DNA from: Rubrobacteraceae bacterium
GTDB lineage: Bacteria; Actinomycetota; Rubrobacteria; Rubrobacterales; Rubrobacteraceae
DNA length: 52,476 nt
Reading direction: 5' to 3'
Assembly (NCBI GenBank): GCA_030448125.1
Contig: JAUJNO010000003.1
Span: forward strand, 120,577-173,052
The first letter of the stretch is position 1. The number at the start of each line of letters is the position of its first letter. Positions 36,442-45,335 of the stretch are shown here, in pieces. Both the position numbers and the translations under genes were made by a program. The notes beneath the pieces are model-generated. The model worked only from the letters and a program-made list of their open reading frames with translations, was not told where the DNA came from and ran no database searches.

Positions 36442-37887
36442 TCACTGTAGGTCCTGGGCATGCTCGTCCATCTCCAGGGAGATGAAGCGCGAGATCATGG
36501 CTCGGTAGACTTCTTCCGCCACGTCGGGGTTTGCCCCGTGCTCGCCGGCTAGAGTCCTGGCGTTCCGGACCACCTCCTCGACCCGATCCGGGGCCTCGAC
36601 GTCCTCCCGCGCCTCCTTTACACGCGCGGCCCGCCGGACGTGCCCCTCGCGCTCGGCGAGCAACCGTACGATCTCCCGGTCCACCGCGTCGATGCTCTCC
36701 CGCACCTCGCCGAGGCTTCCGGGACGCTTCTCCGCGGCGTTTTCATCGAGCCCGGCAAGGATCTCCCCCGTGTGCTCCCCAATTCCGGGAATAGGACCCA
36801 TGACCGGCTCCGTGCCCGCGAGCGTCGCCGGGGGCGCCAGCGCCCGCAAGGGCCCCGCCGGCGAGCCCACCTCGCGCCAGCGGCCGCGCGCCTGGAACTG
36901 TGGGTGGTCGAGGAACTGGCGCACGGTCCTCATCCGGGCGTTGGCCACACCCGCCCCTTCGAGCCGCTCTATCGCCTCCTCCTCCGTCAGGCGTGAGAAG
37001 ACGCCCTCGATCTCCGCGTGTAGGTCCGCCCGGTTCGCGACCCGCTCCGAGTTCGAGGCGAACCTCTCGTCCTCCGCCATGCCGGGCCTTTCGAGCACCT
37101 CCTCGCAGAACCGTGCCCACTCCCGCTCGTTCTGGATGCCCAAAAAGACGATCTCCCCGTCGCCGCACTCGAACGGGCCGTAGGGGGCAATGGCCGCGTG
37201 GCTGGCCCCGCTCCTTTTGGGCTCCTCCCCGCCGTAGTGGGAGAAGTAAGCCGGGAAACCCATCCACTCGCCCAAAGATTCGAGCATTGAGACGTCGAGC
37301 GTGGCTCCCTCGCCGGTACGCTCCCGCCTCATAAGAGCGGCGAGGATACCCGAGTAGGCGTACATGCCGGCCGCGATGTCCGCTACCGAGATGCCCACCT
37401 TAGAGGGGGTTTCGGGGGTGCCGGTAATAGAAACGAGCCCCGCCTCGCACTGGACCAGGAGGTCGTAGGCCTTCTTGTCCCTGTACGGGCCCGTGGCGCC
37501 GTACCCGGAGACGCCGCAGTAGATGAGACGCGGATACCTCTCCCTCAACTCCTCCGCCCCGAAGCCCAACCGCCCGGCGGCGCCCGGCGCGAGGTTCTGG
37601 ACGAAGACGTCCGCCTTCGCGACGAGGTGGTGGAGTGTTTCTTTCGCTTCGTCTTCTTTGAGATCCAGGGCCAGAGACTCCTTGGAGCGGTTGAGCCAGA
37701 CGAAGTGGCTCGCCATTCCCTTCACGGTCTCGTCGTAGGAGCGTGCGAAGTCTCCTACCTCCGGTCGCTCGACTTTTATGACGCGCGCCCCGAGGTCGGC
37801 GAGCTGGCGAGTGGCGAACGGGGCGGCGACGGCCTGCTCGAGCGCGACGACGATTATGCCTTCGAGAGGGAGTCTCCCGGAGGGCAT
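36442..37887 (-). CDS. CaiB/BaiF-type CoA-transferase fused to an AroQ-like chorismate mutase domain
   Basis: 481 residues. Residues ~1-385 are a family III CoA-transferase: VVALEQAVAAPFATRQLADL, VIKVERPEVGDFAR, and ISVADIAAGMYAYSGILAAL with the catalytic Asp. Residues ~393-478 are extra and match the all-helical AroQ fold: SLGEVRESIDAVDREIVRLL, AEREGHVRRAARVK, then a Glu-rich helix and EVYRAMISRFISLEMDEH. The Arg and Lys of the first helices that bind chorismate are in place. The ATG directly follows the acyl-CoA dehydrogenase stop. Fusion is visible; mutase activity is inferred. Confidence 0.85.
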   Translation of the reverse strand: MPSGRLPLEGIIVVALEQAVAAPFATRQLADLGARVIKVERPEVGDFARSYDETVKGMASHFVWLNRSKESLALDLKEDEAKETLHHLVAKADVFVQNLAPGAAGRLGFGAEELRERYPRLIYCGVSGYGATGPYRDKKAYDLLVQCEAGLVSITGTPETPSKVGISVADIAAGMYAYSGILAALMRRERTGEGATLDVSMLESLGEWMGFPAYFSHYGGEEPKRSGASHAAIAPYGPFECGDGEIVFLGIQNEREWARFCEEVLERPGMAEDERFASNSERVANRADLHAEIEGVFSRLTEEEAIERLEGAGVANARMRTVRQFLDHPQFQARGRWREVGSPAGPLRALAPPATLAGTEPVMGPIPGIGEHTGEILAGLDENAAEKRPGSLGEVRESIDAVDREIVRLLAEREGHVRRAARVKEAREDVEAPDRVEEVVRNARTLAGEHGANPDVAEEVYRAMISRFISLEMDEHAQDLQ

Positions 37888-39045
37888 TTAGAAAGACCTC
37901 GGCAGTCCGAGGACGTGCTCGGCGACGTAGGAGAGGATCAGGTTCGTGGAGATCGGGGCGACCTGGTAGAGTCGCGTCTCCCGGAACTTGCGCTCGACGT
38001 CGTACTCGGCGTCGAAGCCGTAGCCCCCGAAGGTCTGCACCGCGACGTTCGCCGCCTCCCAACTGGCGTCCGCCGCCAGGAGCTTCGCCATGTTCGCCTC
38101 CGCCCCGCATGGCTCGCCCGCTTCGAAGAGCGCGGCGGCCCTCTCCGTCATAAGGTCGGCGGCCTCGACGGATACGTGCGCCCGGGCTATCGGGAACTGG
38201 ACGCCCTGGTTCTGGCCGATCGGACGCCCAAAGACCTCGCGCTTCTTAGCCCTCTGCGTCGCCCGCTCGACGAAGAAGCGGCCGTCGCCCACGCACTCGG
38301 CGGCGATGAGGATGCGCTCGGCGTTCATGCCGTCCATGATGTAGCGGAAGCCCTCGCCCTCCTCGCCGATAATGCTGCCCGCCGGCACGCGGAGGGCCTC
38401 GAATAGTAGCTCGTTGGTCTCGTTGTTCATCATAACCCGGCGTCGTTTTACGGTGAGCCCGTTGCCTACGGCTTCGCGCAAGTCCATGAGGAAGACGGAG
38501 AGGCCGCGGGAGCGTTTCTCGACCTCTTCGAGGGGCGTGGTGCGGGCGAGCAGGACCATGAGGTCCGAGTGGTCCACGCGGGAGATGTAGATCTTGCGCC
38601 CGTCGATAACGTAATGGTCGCCGTCGCGTACCGCGCTCGTGGTTAGTTGCGTGGTGTCGGTCCCCGCCTCTGGCTCGGTGACGCCGAAGGCCTGCAGCCG
38701 GAGTTCGCCGCTCGCTATCTTCGGCAGGTACTCCTCCTTCTGCGCCTCCGAGCCGTGCCGGAGGAGCGTACCCATAGTGTACATCTGGGCGTGGGCCGGA
38801 CCGGCGTTCGCGCCGCTCCTGTTGACTTCCTCCAGGATCGCGCAGGCGGCCGAGAGACCGAGGCCCATGCCACCGTACTCCTCGGGGATGAGCGCCCCGA
38901 GCAGGCCCGAGTCGGTCATGGCCCGGACGAAGCCCTCCGGGTACTCGCGCTTCTCGTCGAGGGCGCGCCAGTATTCGTCCGGAAAGCCCGCGCGGACCTC
39001 CCGAACCGCCTCTCTGAGACTCTCGTGAGCCTCGTTCACCGGCAC
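37888..39045 (-). CDS. Acyl-CoA dehydrogenase
   Basis: 385-residue FAD enzyme oxidising acyl-CoA to enoyl-CoA. Motifs: IPEEYGGMGLGLSAACAILE, FGVTEPEAGTDTTQL, QNQGVQFPIARAHV and QTFGGYGFDAEYDVER. GTG 39045 lies only three bases after GGGAGG, so the second GTG (39039) fits better. First in a transcript with the CoA-transferase/mutase fusion, suggesting breakdown of an acyl acid activated by CoA transfer. Confidence 0.92.
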   Translation of the reverse strand: MPVNEAHESLREAVREVRAGFPDEYWRALDEKREYPEGFVRAMTDSGLLGALIPEEYGGMGLGLSAACAILEEVNRSGANAGPAHAQMYTMGTLLRHGSEAQKEEYLPKIASGELRLQAFGVTEPEAGTDTTQLTTSAVRDGDHYVIDGRKIYISRVDHSDLMVLLARTTPLEEVEKRSRGLSVFLMDLREAVGNGLTVKRRRVMMNNETNELLFEALRVPAGSIIGEEGEGFRYIMDGMNAERILIAAECVGDGRFFVERATQRAKKREVFGRPIGQNQGVQFPIARAHVSVEAADLMTERAAALFEAGEPCGAEANMAKLLAADASWEAANVAVQTFGGYGFDAEYDVERKFRETRLYQVAPISTNLILSYVAEHVLGLPRSF

Positions 39046-39140
39046 GCGCCTCCCGTTTCCACCGCCATACTGTTCACCTTCACCACCGCTACCAATATAC
39101 CAGCCTATCCTCGTTCGCTCGCTGTCGCTCGAGAGGGGAC

Positions 39141-39172
39141 GAAAAAAGGGTGGATCCTCTCGGACCCACCCT
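39141..39172 (-). terminator. Rho-independent terminator for the small exported protein gene
   Basis: Minus-strand hairpin AGGGTGG (39172-39166) / CCACCCT (39153-39147), loop of about 12 bases, followed by a run of six T (39147-39142 as A on plus). It lies downstream of the exported protein at 39296-39643 and before the acyl-CoA dehydrogenase start. Confidence 0.75.
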
Positions 39173-39214
39173 CTATAAAGAGCCCCGGCTTACCGGGCTA
39201 AGGAGCGCGGTTGT

Positions 39215-39292
39215 TTACTGGAAGATCCGGCGGATCAAGACCCCGCCGGCTACCAGACCCGCTCCCAAGCCCAGCGTGAGCAGAGAAACCAA
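39215..39292 (-). CDS. 25-residue membrane micro-ORF after tandem stops
   Basis: Right after the exported protein's TAG TAA pair, and in the same frame, TTG 39292 opens 25 residues: a glycine-rich hydrophobic helix ending in Arg-Arg (GLGAGLVAGGVLIRRIFQ), then TAA. No RBS is visible. It is either a C-terminal membrane anchor reached only by readthrough of the two stops, a tiny membrane peptide, or chance. The terminator lies 43 bases further on, so it is transcribed. Confidence 0.35.
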   Translation of the reverse strand: MVSLLTLGLGAGLVAGGVLIRRIFQ

Positions 39293-39295
39293 TTA

Positions 39296-39643
39296 CTACT
39301 TGACGGCCGACGCCGCCGCAGCCTGGTTGACCATCTGCGTGCATTCCGTCGTGTTCACGGGGCTAACGGTGATCGTGCCACCGACCTCCTCGAACTCGAA
39401 GTCGTCCGCCTCGGAGGCGTACTGGAGGATGTTGGTATTGTTCTGCGCGTTGCCGGTATTCGCGACGCCCTGGATCCCCGCGCACTGGTTGGAGTTGTCG
39501 CCCTCGCTGGTGACGGTGAACGACTGATCTACCTCGCCGCTCTCGCCTTCCTGCTCGGTCTCCTGGCTAACCTGCGCTATGGCCGGGATCGCTGCGACGA
39601 TCAGCATCGCCAGCAGCGCCGCCAACAACATTAGCTTCCTCAA
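39296..39643 (-). CDS. Small exported protein, unknown
   Basis: 115 residues with a clear Sec signal peptide (KLMLLAALLAMLIVAAIPAIA, cut after AIA-Q, about residue 23). The mature part is acidic and Asn/Thr/Gln-rich, with two cysteines (DNSNQCAGIQG, NTTECTQMVN) likely forming one disulfide. No family recognised. Monocistronic with its own terminator. Confidence 0.8.
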   Translation of the reverse strand: MRKLMLLAALLAMLIVAAIPAIAQVSQETEQEGESGEVDQSFTVTSEGDNSNQCAGIQGVANTGNAQNNTNILQYASEADDFEFEEVGGTITVSPVNTTECTQMVNQAAAASAVK

Positions 39644-39871
39644 CTTGTTCTCCTTTTCGTTAGCGTTTCGTTTTGGACTTGGCTCCGGCCGGGCCGGCTA
39701 TAGCTCGGCCCGCCGTCTCCTCGCCCGAAGCTAGATTACTTTACGGGATTCCTCCCGGCCGACTGCCCCATATCGAGATGGGCGATGGCCTACCGTGGTA
39801 CGCTCGCACGGGTCTTCGGACTACGCCGGGGCTCACGTCCCGGCGAGCGGGGAGTATCCCGGAGCGGGGGG

Positions 39872-41125
39872 TTACCCTGGCCGCTCCAGGGGGAGGCGCA
39901 GCGCCGAACTTGGCTTCGGCAACTCGCAAAAGGCCCACAACAACTTGAAGTCTCGTCGTGGCAGGATCAGGCCGGAGGCCAGGATGCAGAGCAGTAGCAG
40001 GACGACGCCACCGGCCCCTATCTGAGCGCCCGACAGAGAGGAGGAGCTTCCCGCCGGCGGCGTAAAGGGGGAGACCGGTTGCGGCGCGGCGTCCTTCAAG
40101 GGACTCTCCGAGCCGGTTCCAGTAGAAGAGGACTCGGGTTCGTGGACTGGCTCGCTAACGCTCGTTTGCCCGGCTTCTCCTCCGGAGAACAGGCTCGCCA
40201 ACGCCGTGTTGATCAAACCCTCGCCCTCCTCCGCAGCGGGCCGGGAGAGGGCCCCACCCACGAGAGCCCCCAGAGCGTTCGCGGTGGCGCTTTCGAGGGT
40301 CTCTTCCAGAGTTTCCACCGCGCTAACCGCCGAGGTCTCCAAGACGGAGAGGGGATAAGAGTCTTCCTCTTCTCCCGAACCCGGTACGGCCGGCTCCGCG
40401 GCCGGAGCCTCTTCGGCGAGTAGTGAGAGGGGCTTGCTCTCCTCGGTATCGACCCGCTCGGACGCGGGCTCGAGGGCAAGCGACGACGGGTCGGGATCTA
40501 CCGGCCCGGGCGCCAGCTCCTGGTCGACCGGCGATGCGGGAGCCAGCCCGGATGCTAGCCCGGGTTGCGCTTCGGTATCGTCCCCCACCGGCGCCGGCCC
40601 GGTCACTGCCCCGGAGATCGACGGCCCGGAGGCAGGCGACTCGAGGCCCGGATCGACCGGCGCCTCGGGGACGTGCTGCCCGGCCGGCACGTTCACCGAC
40701 CCGGAGATCGATCCGGACTGGAGCACCGGCCCGGACACGAGCTCGGGATCCGGTAGCGTGGGCTCGACAGGGGACCCGGCAGGCGCCGGCTCGGGGACCG
40801 GCCGCGCGGGCTGCGCGACCGGGGGCCCGGACGCGAGCTTGGTGGTGGGTGGCGGCGTGGACTCGACCGGGGCCGTCTTCGCCGGGGCCGTCTCCCATGG
40901 GAACGTTTCTTCGACAGGGGCAGCCTCGACGGGTGGTTTGGCGACCGTCTCGACAACCTGGCCCTCGATTACCGTGTGCTGTTGCGCCGGGGGAAGTTGT
41001 TGCGCCTGAGCCTTCTCGCCGGCAAAGGCGAAGACGAAGGCACACAAGACGAGCGCCCCCAAAGAGGCAAAGGTCTTCCGGCTCCGCGGACCGACCCGGC
41101 TAGTAATCTTGTTCGAGTACCTCAT
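39872..41125 (-). CDS. Pro/Ala-rich surface protein with N- and C-terminal membrane segments
   Basis: 417 residues from ATG 41125. Residues ~20-42 form a signal-anchor (LGALVLCAFVFAFAG, then AQAQ, a likely cleavage site). About 300 residues follow that are Pro, Ala, Ser, Glu and Gly rich with loose repeats (ETAPAKTAPVE, GPVLQSGSISGSV, SGPSISGAVTGPAP). A glycine-rich C-terminal helix (GAGGVVLLLLCILASG) is followed by a positively charged tail RRDFKLLWAFCELPKPSSAL ending LERPG. Looks like a wall- or membrane-anchored spacer protein. Function unknown; the frame extends upstream to 41209 without an RBS. Confidence 0.65.
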   Translation of the reverse strand: MRYSNKITSRVGPRSRKTFASLGALVLCAFVFAFAGEKAQAQQLPPAQQHTVIEGQVVETVAKPPVEAAPVEETFPWETAPAKTAPVESTPPPTTKLASGPPVAQPARPVPEPAPAGSPVEPTLPDPELVSGPVLQSGSISGSVNVPAGQHVPEAPVDPGLESPASGPSISGAVTGPAPVGDDTEAQPGLASGLAPASPVDQELAPGPVDPDPSSLALEPASERVDTEESKPLSLLAEEAPAAEPAVPGSGEEEDSYPLSVLETSAVSAVETLEETLESATANALGALVGGALSRPAAEEGEGLINTALASLFSGGEAGQTSVSEPVHEPESSSTGTGSESPLKDAAPQPVSPFTPPAGSSSSLSGAQIGAGGVVLLLLCILASGLILPRRDFKLLWAFCELPKPSSALRLPLERPG

Positions 41126-41426
41126 GGACAGAAGCTTGGCGCTCCAATCGCTCCGGTGGCGACCGCGTCCCCAGAAGGAGCAGTCTTCCACTAGTTCCTC
41201 CGCCGTCACGGGTAGGACGACGCCACGTCCGTAAGTTTGCCATCAGATGTTGGATCGTGCAATACTTTCTCCAGTATATTTGGGGGTAAATACCGGATTT
41301 TGTACCTTAAAGTGCTATACCCAACGGGTGAGGCGCCGGTTCTTTCGGTGCTCCGGCGAGAGCTACCGTACCGTCGGAGCCTGGAGCTTTCGAGGCGGTT
41401 ACGAGGAAGGGAAGGGGGAGATCGCC
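41126..41426. other. Divergent intergenic region
   Basis: About 300 bases between the surface-protein gene and the DUF35 gene. The middle (about 41240-41330) is AT-rich and should hold both promoters, but no box pair is good enough to name. Nothing else seen. Confidence 0.35.
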
Positions 41427-41846
41427 GTGGCCAGTGAGGATGCCCCGGCGGGAGCGCCGGCGGAGGTTTACGGGCGCTACCTTGAAGGGGGGAGGCTCGG
41501 CTTCCAGCGGTGCCGGGACTGCTCTTCGATGGTATTTTACCCGCGGGTTCTCTGTCCGGTCTGCGGGAGCGTGGACCTGGAGTGGGGGACCAGCGGCGGC
41601 CGGGGGGTGGTCTACGCGACGACTGCCGTACACAGTCGGGACGGCGAGCCCTACAACGTCGCTCTGGTGGACCTCGAGGAGGGTATAAGGATGATGAGCC
41701 GGGTCGAGGGCATACCCGCCGAGGAGGTGGAGGTCGGCCGGCGCGTGCGCTTCGAGGTGCGCGAGGAAGACGACGGGCCGGTCGCGGTCTTCGTGCCGAT
41801 GGCGGAGCCGGAGGAACCGGAGGAGTCGGAGGAGCCGGCGCGATGA
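41427..41846 (+). CDS. DUF35 OB-fold/zinc-ribbon acyl-CoA-binding protein
   Basis: 139 residues. The N-terminal zinc ribbon has two CxxC pairs (CRDCSSMVFYPRVLCPVCGS); the C-terminal half is an OB fold. DUF35 proteins partner thiolase-like enzymes and help bind acyl-CoA. GTG 41427 has GGGGGAG six bases upstream; the longer frame from 41247 has no RBS. Ends with an acidic tail overlapping the thiolase-like gene by ATGA. Confidence 0.85.
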   Translation: MASEDAPAGAPAEVYGRYLEGGRLGFQRCRDCSSMVFYPRVLCPVCGSVDLEWGTSGGRGVVYATTAVHSRDGEPYNVALVDLEEGIRMMSRVEGIPAEEVEVGRRVRFEVREEDDGPVAVFVPMAEPEEPEESEEPAR

Positions 41847-42991
41847 GCCCGCGGGGCCGGGCCGCTATTGTCGGGGTGGCTGAGTCGGACCTCGGGGAGG
41901 TCGGGCCGGGCCTCACGCCGCTCGACCTGATCGGGCAGGCAACCTTCCGCGCTCTGGACGATGCCGGGCTGGAGAAAGAAGACGTGGACGGCCTCTTCTC
42001 CGCCTCGGCCTACTACCACATGCCGACCCTCTCGATGGGGGAGTACCTAGGCATCCGGCCCCGTTACAGTGACGCGACCAGCATGGGCGGCAGCTCCTTC
42101 GTCTCCCACCTCTTTCACGCGGCGGTGGCGATAGACGCCGGCCTCTGCGAGGTCGCCCTCATAGCCTACGGCTCGACCCAGCGATCCTCCGGCGGGCGCC
42201 TCGTCTCCGGCTCCGAGACCCTCCCCTACGAAGCTCCGTACAGGCCCCGCTATCCGGTCAGCATGTACGCTCTCGCGGCCTCTCGCCACATGTACGAGTA
42301 CGGCACCACCCGCGAGCAGCTCGCCGAGGTCGCCGTCGCCGCCCGCGAGTGGGCGAAGCTGAACCCCAAAGCCTTCGTGCGTGACGACCTCTCGGTCGAG
42401 GACGTTCTCGATTCACGCATGATCTCCTCTCCCCTGAGCGTCCTGGATTGCTGTCTGGTGACGGACGGGGGTGGGGCTGTGCTCGTCACGAGCAGCGAGA
42501 GAGCCCGGGATCTCCGCAAGCCTCCGGTCTACCTGCTCGGGGCGGGGGAGGCCCACTGGCACCGCAACATCTCCCAGATGCCGGATCTGACCGTGAGCGC
42601 CGCTGCGGAGTCCGGGCCGCAGGCCTACCGGATGGCGAAGCTCGGGCCGGAAGCCGTGAACGTCGCCTTGTTGTACGACGCCTTCACTATAAACACAGTA
42701 CTGTTCCTCGAGGATCTTGGGTTCTGCGAGAAGGGGGAGGGCGGGGCGTTCGTCTCGGGGGGTAGGATCTCGCCGGGTGGAGAGCTCGCAGTGAACACTA
42801 ACGGCGGGGGGCTCTCGTACAACCATCCGGGGATGTACGGACTACTGCTCCTCGTCGAGGCGGCGCGCCAGGTCCGGGGCGAGTGCGGCGAGCGGCAGGT
42901 GGCGGGCGCGAACGTGGCGCTCGTGCATGGCAACGGCGGGGTGCTGTCCAGCCAGGTTAGCGCCGTATTGGGGTCCGAGGAGACGTTGTAG
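41843..42991 (+). CDS. Thiolase-like protein (SCP-x/Ltp2-like), probable aldolase partner of DUF35
   Basis: 382 residues of thiolase fold (GRAAIVGVAESDLGEVGPG at the start, GGGLSYNHPGMYGLLLLVEA near the end). The usual catalytic Cys is replaced (SMGGSSFVSHLFHAA has Ser), so thiolysis is unlikely. With DUF35 this matches Ltp2-type retro-aldolases of steroid or branched side-chain breakdown. Substrate not known. Four-base overlap with the preceding gene supports a complex. Confidence 0.85.
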   Translation: MSPRGRAAIVGVAESDLGEVGPGLTPLDLIGQATFRALDDAGLEKEDVDGLFSASAYYHMPTLSMGEYLGIRPRYSDATSMGGSSFVSHLFHAAVAIDAGLCEVALIAYGSTQRSSGGRLVSGSETLPYEAPYRPRYPVSMYALAASRHMYEYGTTREQLAEVAVAAREWAKLNPKAFVRDDLSVEDVLDSRMISSPLSVLDCCLVTDGGGAVLVTSSERARDLRKPPVYLLGAGEAHWHRNISQMPDLTVSAAAESGPQAYRMAKLGPEAVNVALLYDAFTINTVLFLEDLGFCEKGEGGAFVSGGRISPGGELAVNTNGGGLSYNHPGMYGLLLLVEAARQVRGECGERQVAGANVALVHGNGGVLSSQVSAVLGSEETL

Positions 42992-43012
42992 CGTAGCGAA
43001 GGAGGTCGAGGT

Positions 43013-43312
43013 ATGTTCGCGAGGGTGAGCACTTTCCAGGGTCCCCCCGACCAGACCGCCGAGGGCATCCGGGTGGCGCGGGAGCAGATCCTCCCGGCCG
43101 CCAAGCTGATGGACGGGTTCAAGGGGATCTACCTGCTCTACGACCGGGAGAGCGGCAAGTCGCTCTCGATGACCCTCTGGGAGACGGAGGCGGACATGCG
43201 CGCCAGCGAGGAGGCAGCCAACCGCGTGCGCACTCAGAGCGCGGAGGCCTCCGGCGATGAGGTGATCAACGTGGAGAGGTACGAGGTCGCCTTGCAGACG
43301 CTGGTGGACTGA
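43013..43312 (+). CDS. ABM-type dimeric alpha-beta barrel protein
   Basis: 99 residues with the pattern of the antibiotic-biosynthesis-monooxygenase fold: FARVSTFQG, a helix, GFKGIYLLYDRESGKSLSMT, LWETEADMRASEEAANRVR. Small, cofactor-free relatives act as monooxygenases or as sensors. RBS AAGGAGG precedes the start. It follows the DUF35/thiolase pair by 22 bases. Confidence 0.75.
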   Translation: MFARVSTFQGPPDQTAEGIRVAREQILPAAKLMDGFKGIYLLYDRESGKSLSMTLWETEADMRASEEAANRVRTQSAEASGDEVINVERYEVALQTLVD

Positions 43313-43455
43313 CGCGCCCCGTCCCCACGTGCTCCGCGATCCGCGCGCGTCAGGTTCGTGGGGGCTCACGGATTCTCCCGGTTCCGCGTCGTAGAATTAC
43401 GAGTTGCGCCGTTGCGTGACGGCGTGTCCTGCTTGTAGATTCCAAGGAGCCCGAG

Positions 43456-45050
43456 ATGGATCCCAACGAGATGGCCCGGTCGTACGGGAATGCCGCAAAG
43501 AACCTGTCGCGTAGCTGGCTGGAGGCCGGCTCCGCCGTGTTCGCCGCCAACCGGCGCCTGGCGGACGCCGCTCGCCTGTGGGGCGACGAGGCGCGGGCGG
43601 CGCAGGAGGTGCTGGCCCGGGCCGCGCGGCGTTCGGGCGAGGAGACGCGGGCCGTCTTCGGCGCCGGGGAAGGGCCGCCGGACACCGCCTCGCTGGCCCG
43701 CTTCGGGGATCTGGTGCGCGCCCAGACGTTCCTGTGGACGGCGGCCAACCTCGCGGCGGCGGAGCGCCTGGGGCGGGCTGCCTCCGCCGGCGGCGAGTCG
43801 CTGCCCGGGTTCCCCGGGTTTGCCGACCTCGCCGCTTCCGCCCCGTCGCCGCGGGTGTTCGTGCTCGGGGTCGTGGCAGCCGATTTGTGGGTCGGGTACG
43901 CCGGACTGCGGGAGCGGTCGCGGTGGACGCCGGACCTGGTGCGGGACGAGGATTGGGAGCTGCAGCACCGGCGCGGGGCTGGGCGCGTGCTGGACGCGGC
44001 GGCGGCGTTGGGCGGAACCCTGATCAAGGCGGCCCAGTTCGCCTCGTCCCGCCCGGACCTCCTCCCCGCCGCGTACGTCGAGACCCTCTCCGAGCTGCAG
44101 GACCGCGTGCCGCCGCAGCCGTGGCCGGTCATCGAGGGGGCGGTCTCCCGCGAGATCGGATGCCCCGTCTCGGCGGCCTTTGCGGAGTTCGACCCCGATC
44201 CCGTCGCCTCCGCCTCCATCGCCCAGGTGCATCGCGCCCGCCTCGCCGACGGTCGCCTGGTCGCCGTCAAGGTCCAGTATCCTGGGATAGCGAGCCTCAT
44301 CGAGGCCGATCTCTCGGCGCTCGAAGGCATCTTCAAGGCATCTCTCGACTCGAACCCTCCGTCAACCTGCAGCCGATCCTGGACTACCTCCGCTGGATCC
44401 TCCCGATGGAGCTCGACTTCCGCCGGGAGGCCGAAGCCATCAAAGACCTGAGAGAAGCTCTCGGCCATCGCGAGGATGTCCTCATCCCCGAGGTCGTCGA
44501 GGGGATGAACACGGAGCGCCTGCTCGTCATGGAGTTCGTGGAGGGCGTCAAGATCACCGACCGCGAAGGGCTCGTGAACGCCGGTCTGGACCCCCACCGG
44601 GTCGCCGGGTCGCCGAGCAGCAACCTCGTCGAGGTCACACGCAACCTCTTTGTGAGCACGGCCCCGTGCTCTTCGACCAGCGTCACCGTGGACCTGGTCG
44701 AGGCGATGAAGGAGGCCATCGAAGCCCTCACCGAAGGCGACTTCGACACCCTCACCGGCGCTCTGCAGAAGGCCGGGCTCGAGATCAGTGACCTCGACCT
44801 CGACACGCTCCTGGGCCTGGTCGGCGTCCTCTTCGGGAGCGACCAGACTGGAGAAGAGGACGGGCAAGGCGACGGCGAAGGGACGGACCTCCCGCAGTTC
44901 GGCCTGAAGCTGGGCGCGAGCATCGGTCACATCCCGAACGACCTGCTCCTCGTGGGGCGCGCCATCGGTCTAATAGACGGCATCACCCGCCAGCTCGACC
45001 CGGACGTCGACACCATAGAGATAGTAGCCCGCTACGCGCAGGACGTTTGA
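43456..45050 (+). pseudogene. ABC1/UbiB-family kinase-like protein, frameshifted and missing its catalytic loop
   Basis: First frame (43456-44451) gives an N-terminal extension, then ABC1 signatures ALGGTLIKAAQFASSRPDLL and VASASIAQVHRARLADGR with AVKVQYPG. A missing C at 44355-44357 shifts the frame, which then continues SVNLQPILDYLRWILPMELD to 45050. After GLDPHRVA the expected HADPHPGN and D-G-L segments are gone; only scraps remain (RNLFVST, then VDLVEAMKEAIEAL). Loss of those catalytic residues argues for a true pseudogene. Confidence 0.7.
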
Positions 45051-45094
45051 TCCGACTGTTTAGGCTTGATGGGCTTTGCACCAGAATCTGAGTC

Positions 45095-45208
45095 TGGTTC
45101 AAACTGGGCCTAAGGGACGTTGCACTAAAGTTGCCCGTTTGGGGCGAATAAGAGTGCAACCGGCCTTCCAAAACCTAAATAGGATGACTAATATTGGTTC
45201 AAACCGGG
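45095..45208. repeat. Pair of 14-base direct repeats, 100 bases apart
   Basis: TGGTTCAAACTGGG (45095-45108) and TGGTTCAAACCGGG (45195-45208), 13 of 14 identical and exactly 100 bases apart. They open the AT-rich patch. The core looks like a tRNA T-loop but the flanks do not pair, so no tRNA is present. They may be an end or target-site duplication of the inserted module. Confidence 0.45.
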
Positions 45209-45335
45209 GCGCGTGAACCAAGAGCCATTAGGGGGACGTGCGGCTAGAAGCGGAAGTCTTATCCAAAGAATTCAAAGAACTAGTAGTTGTGGGTACAATG
45301 AGGGCGTATCGCTCAAGCAACGATTCGGACTTTCA

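Noticed and set aside
45090..45210. tRNA gene suggested by GGTTCAAAC
   Set aside because: The flanks do not form a T-arm and no acceptor, D or anticodon arms fit; both copies are repeats only.
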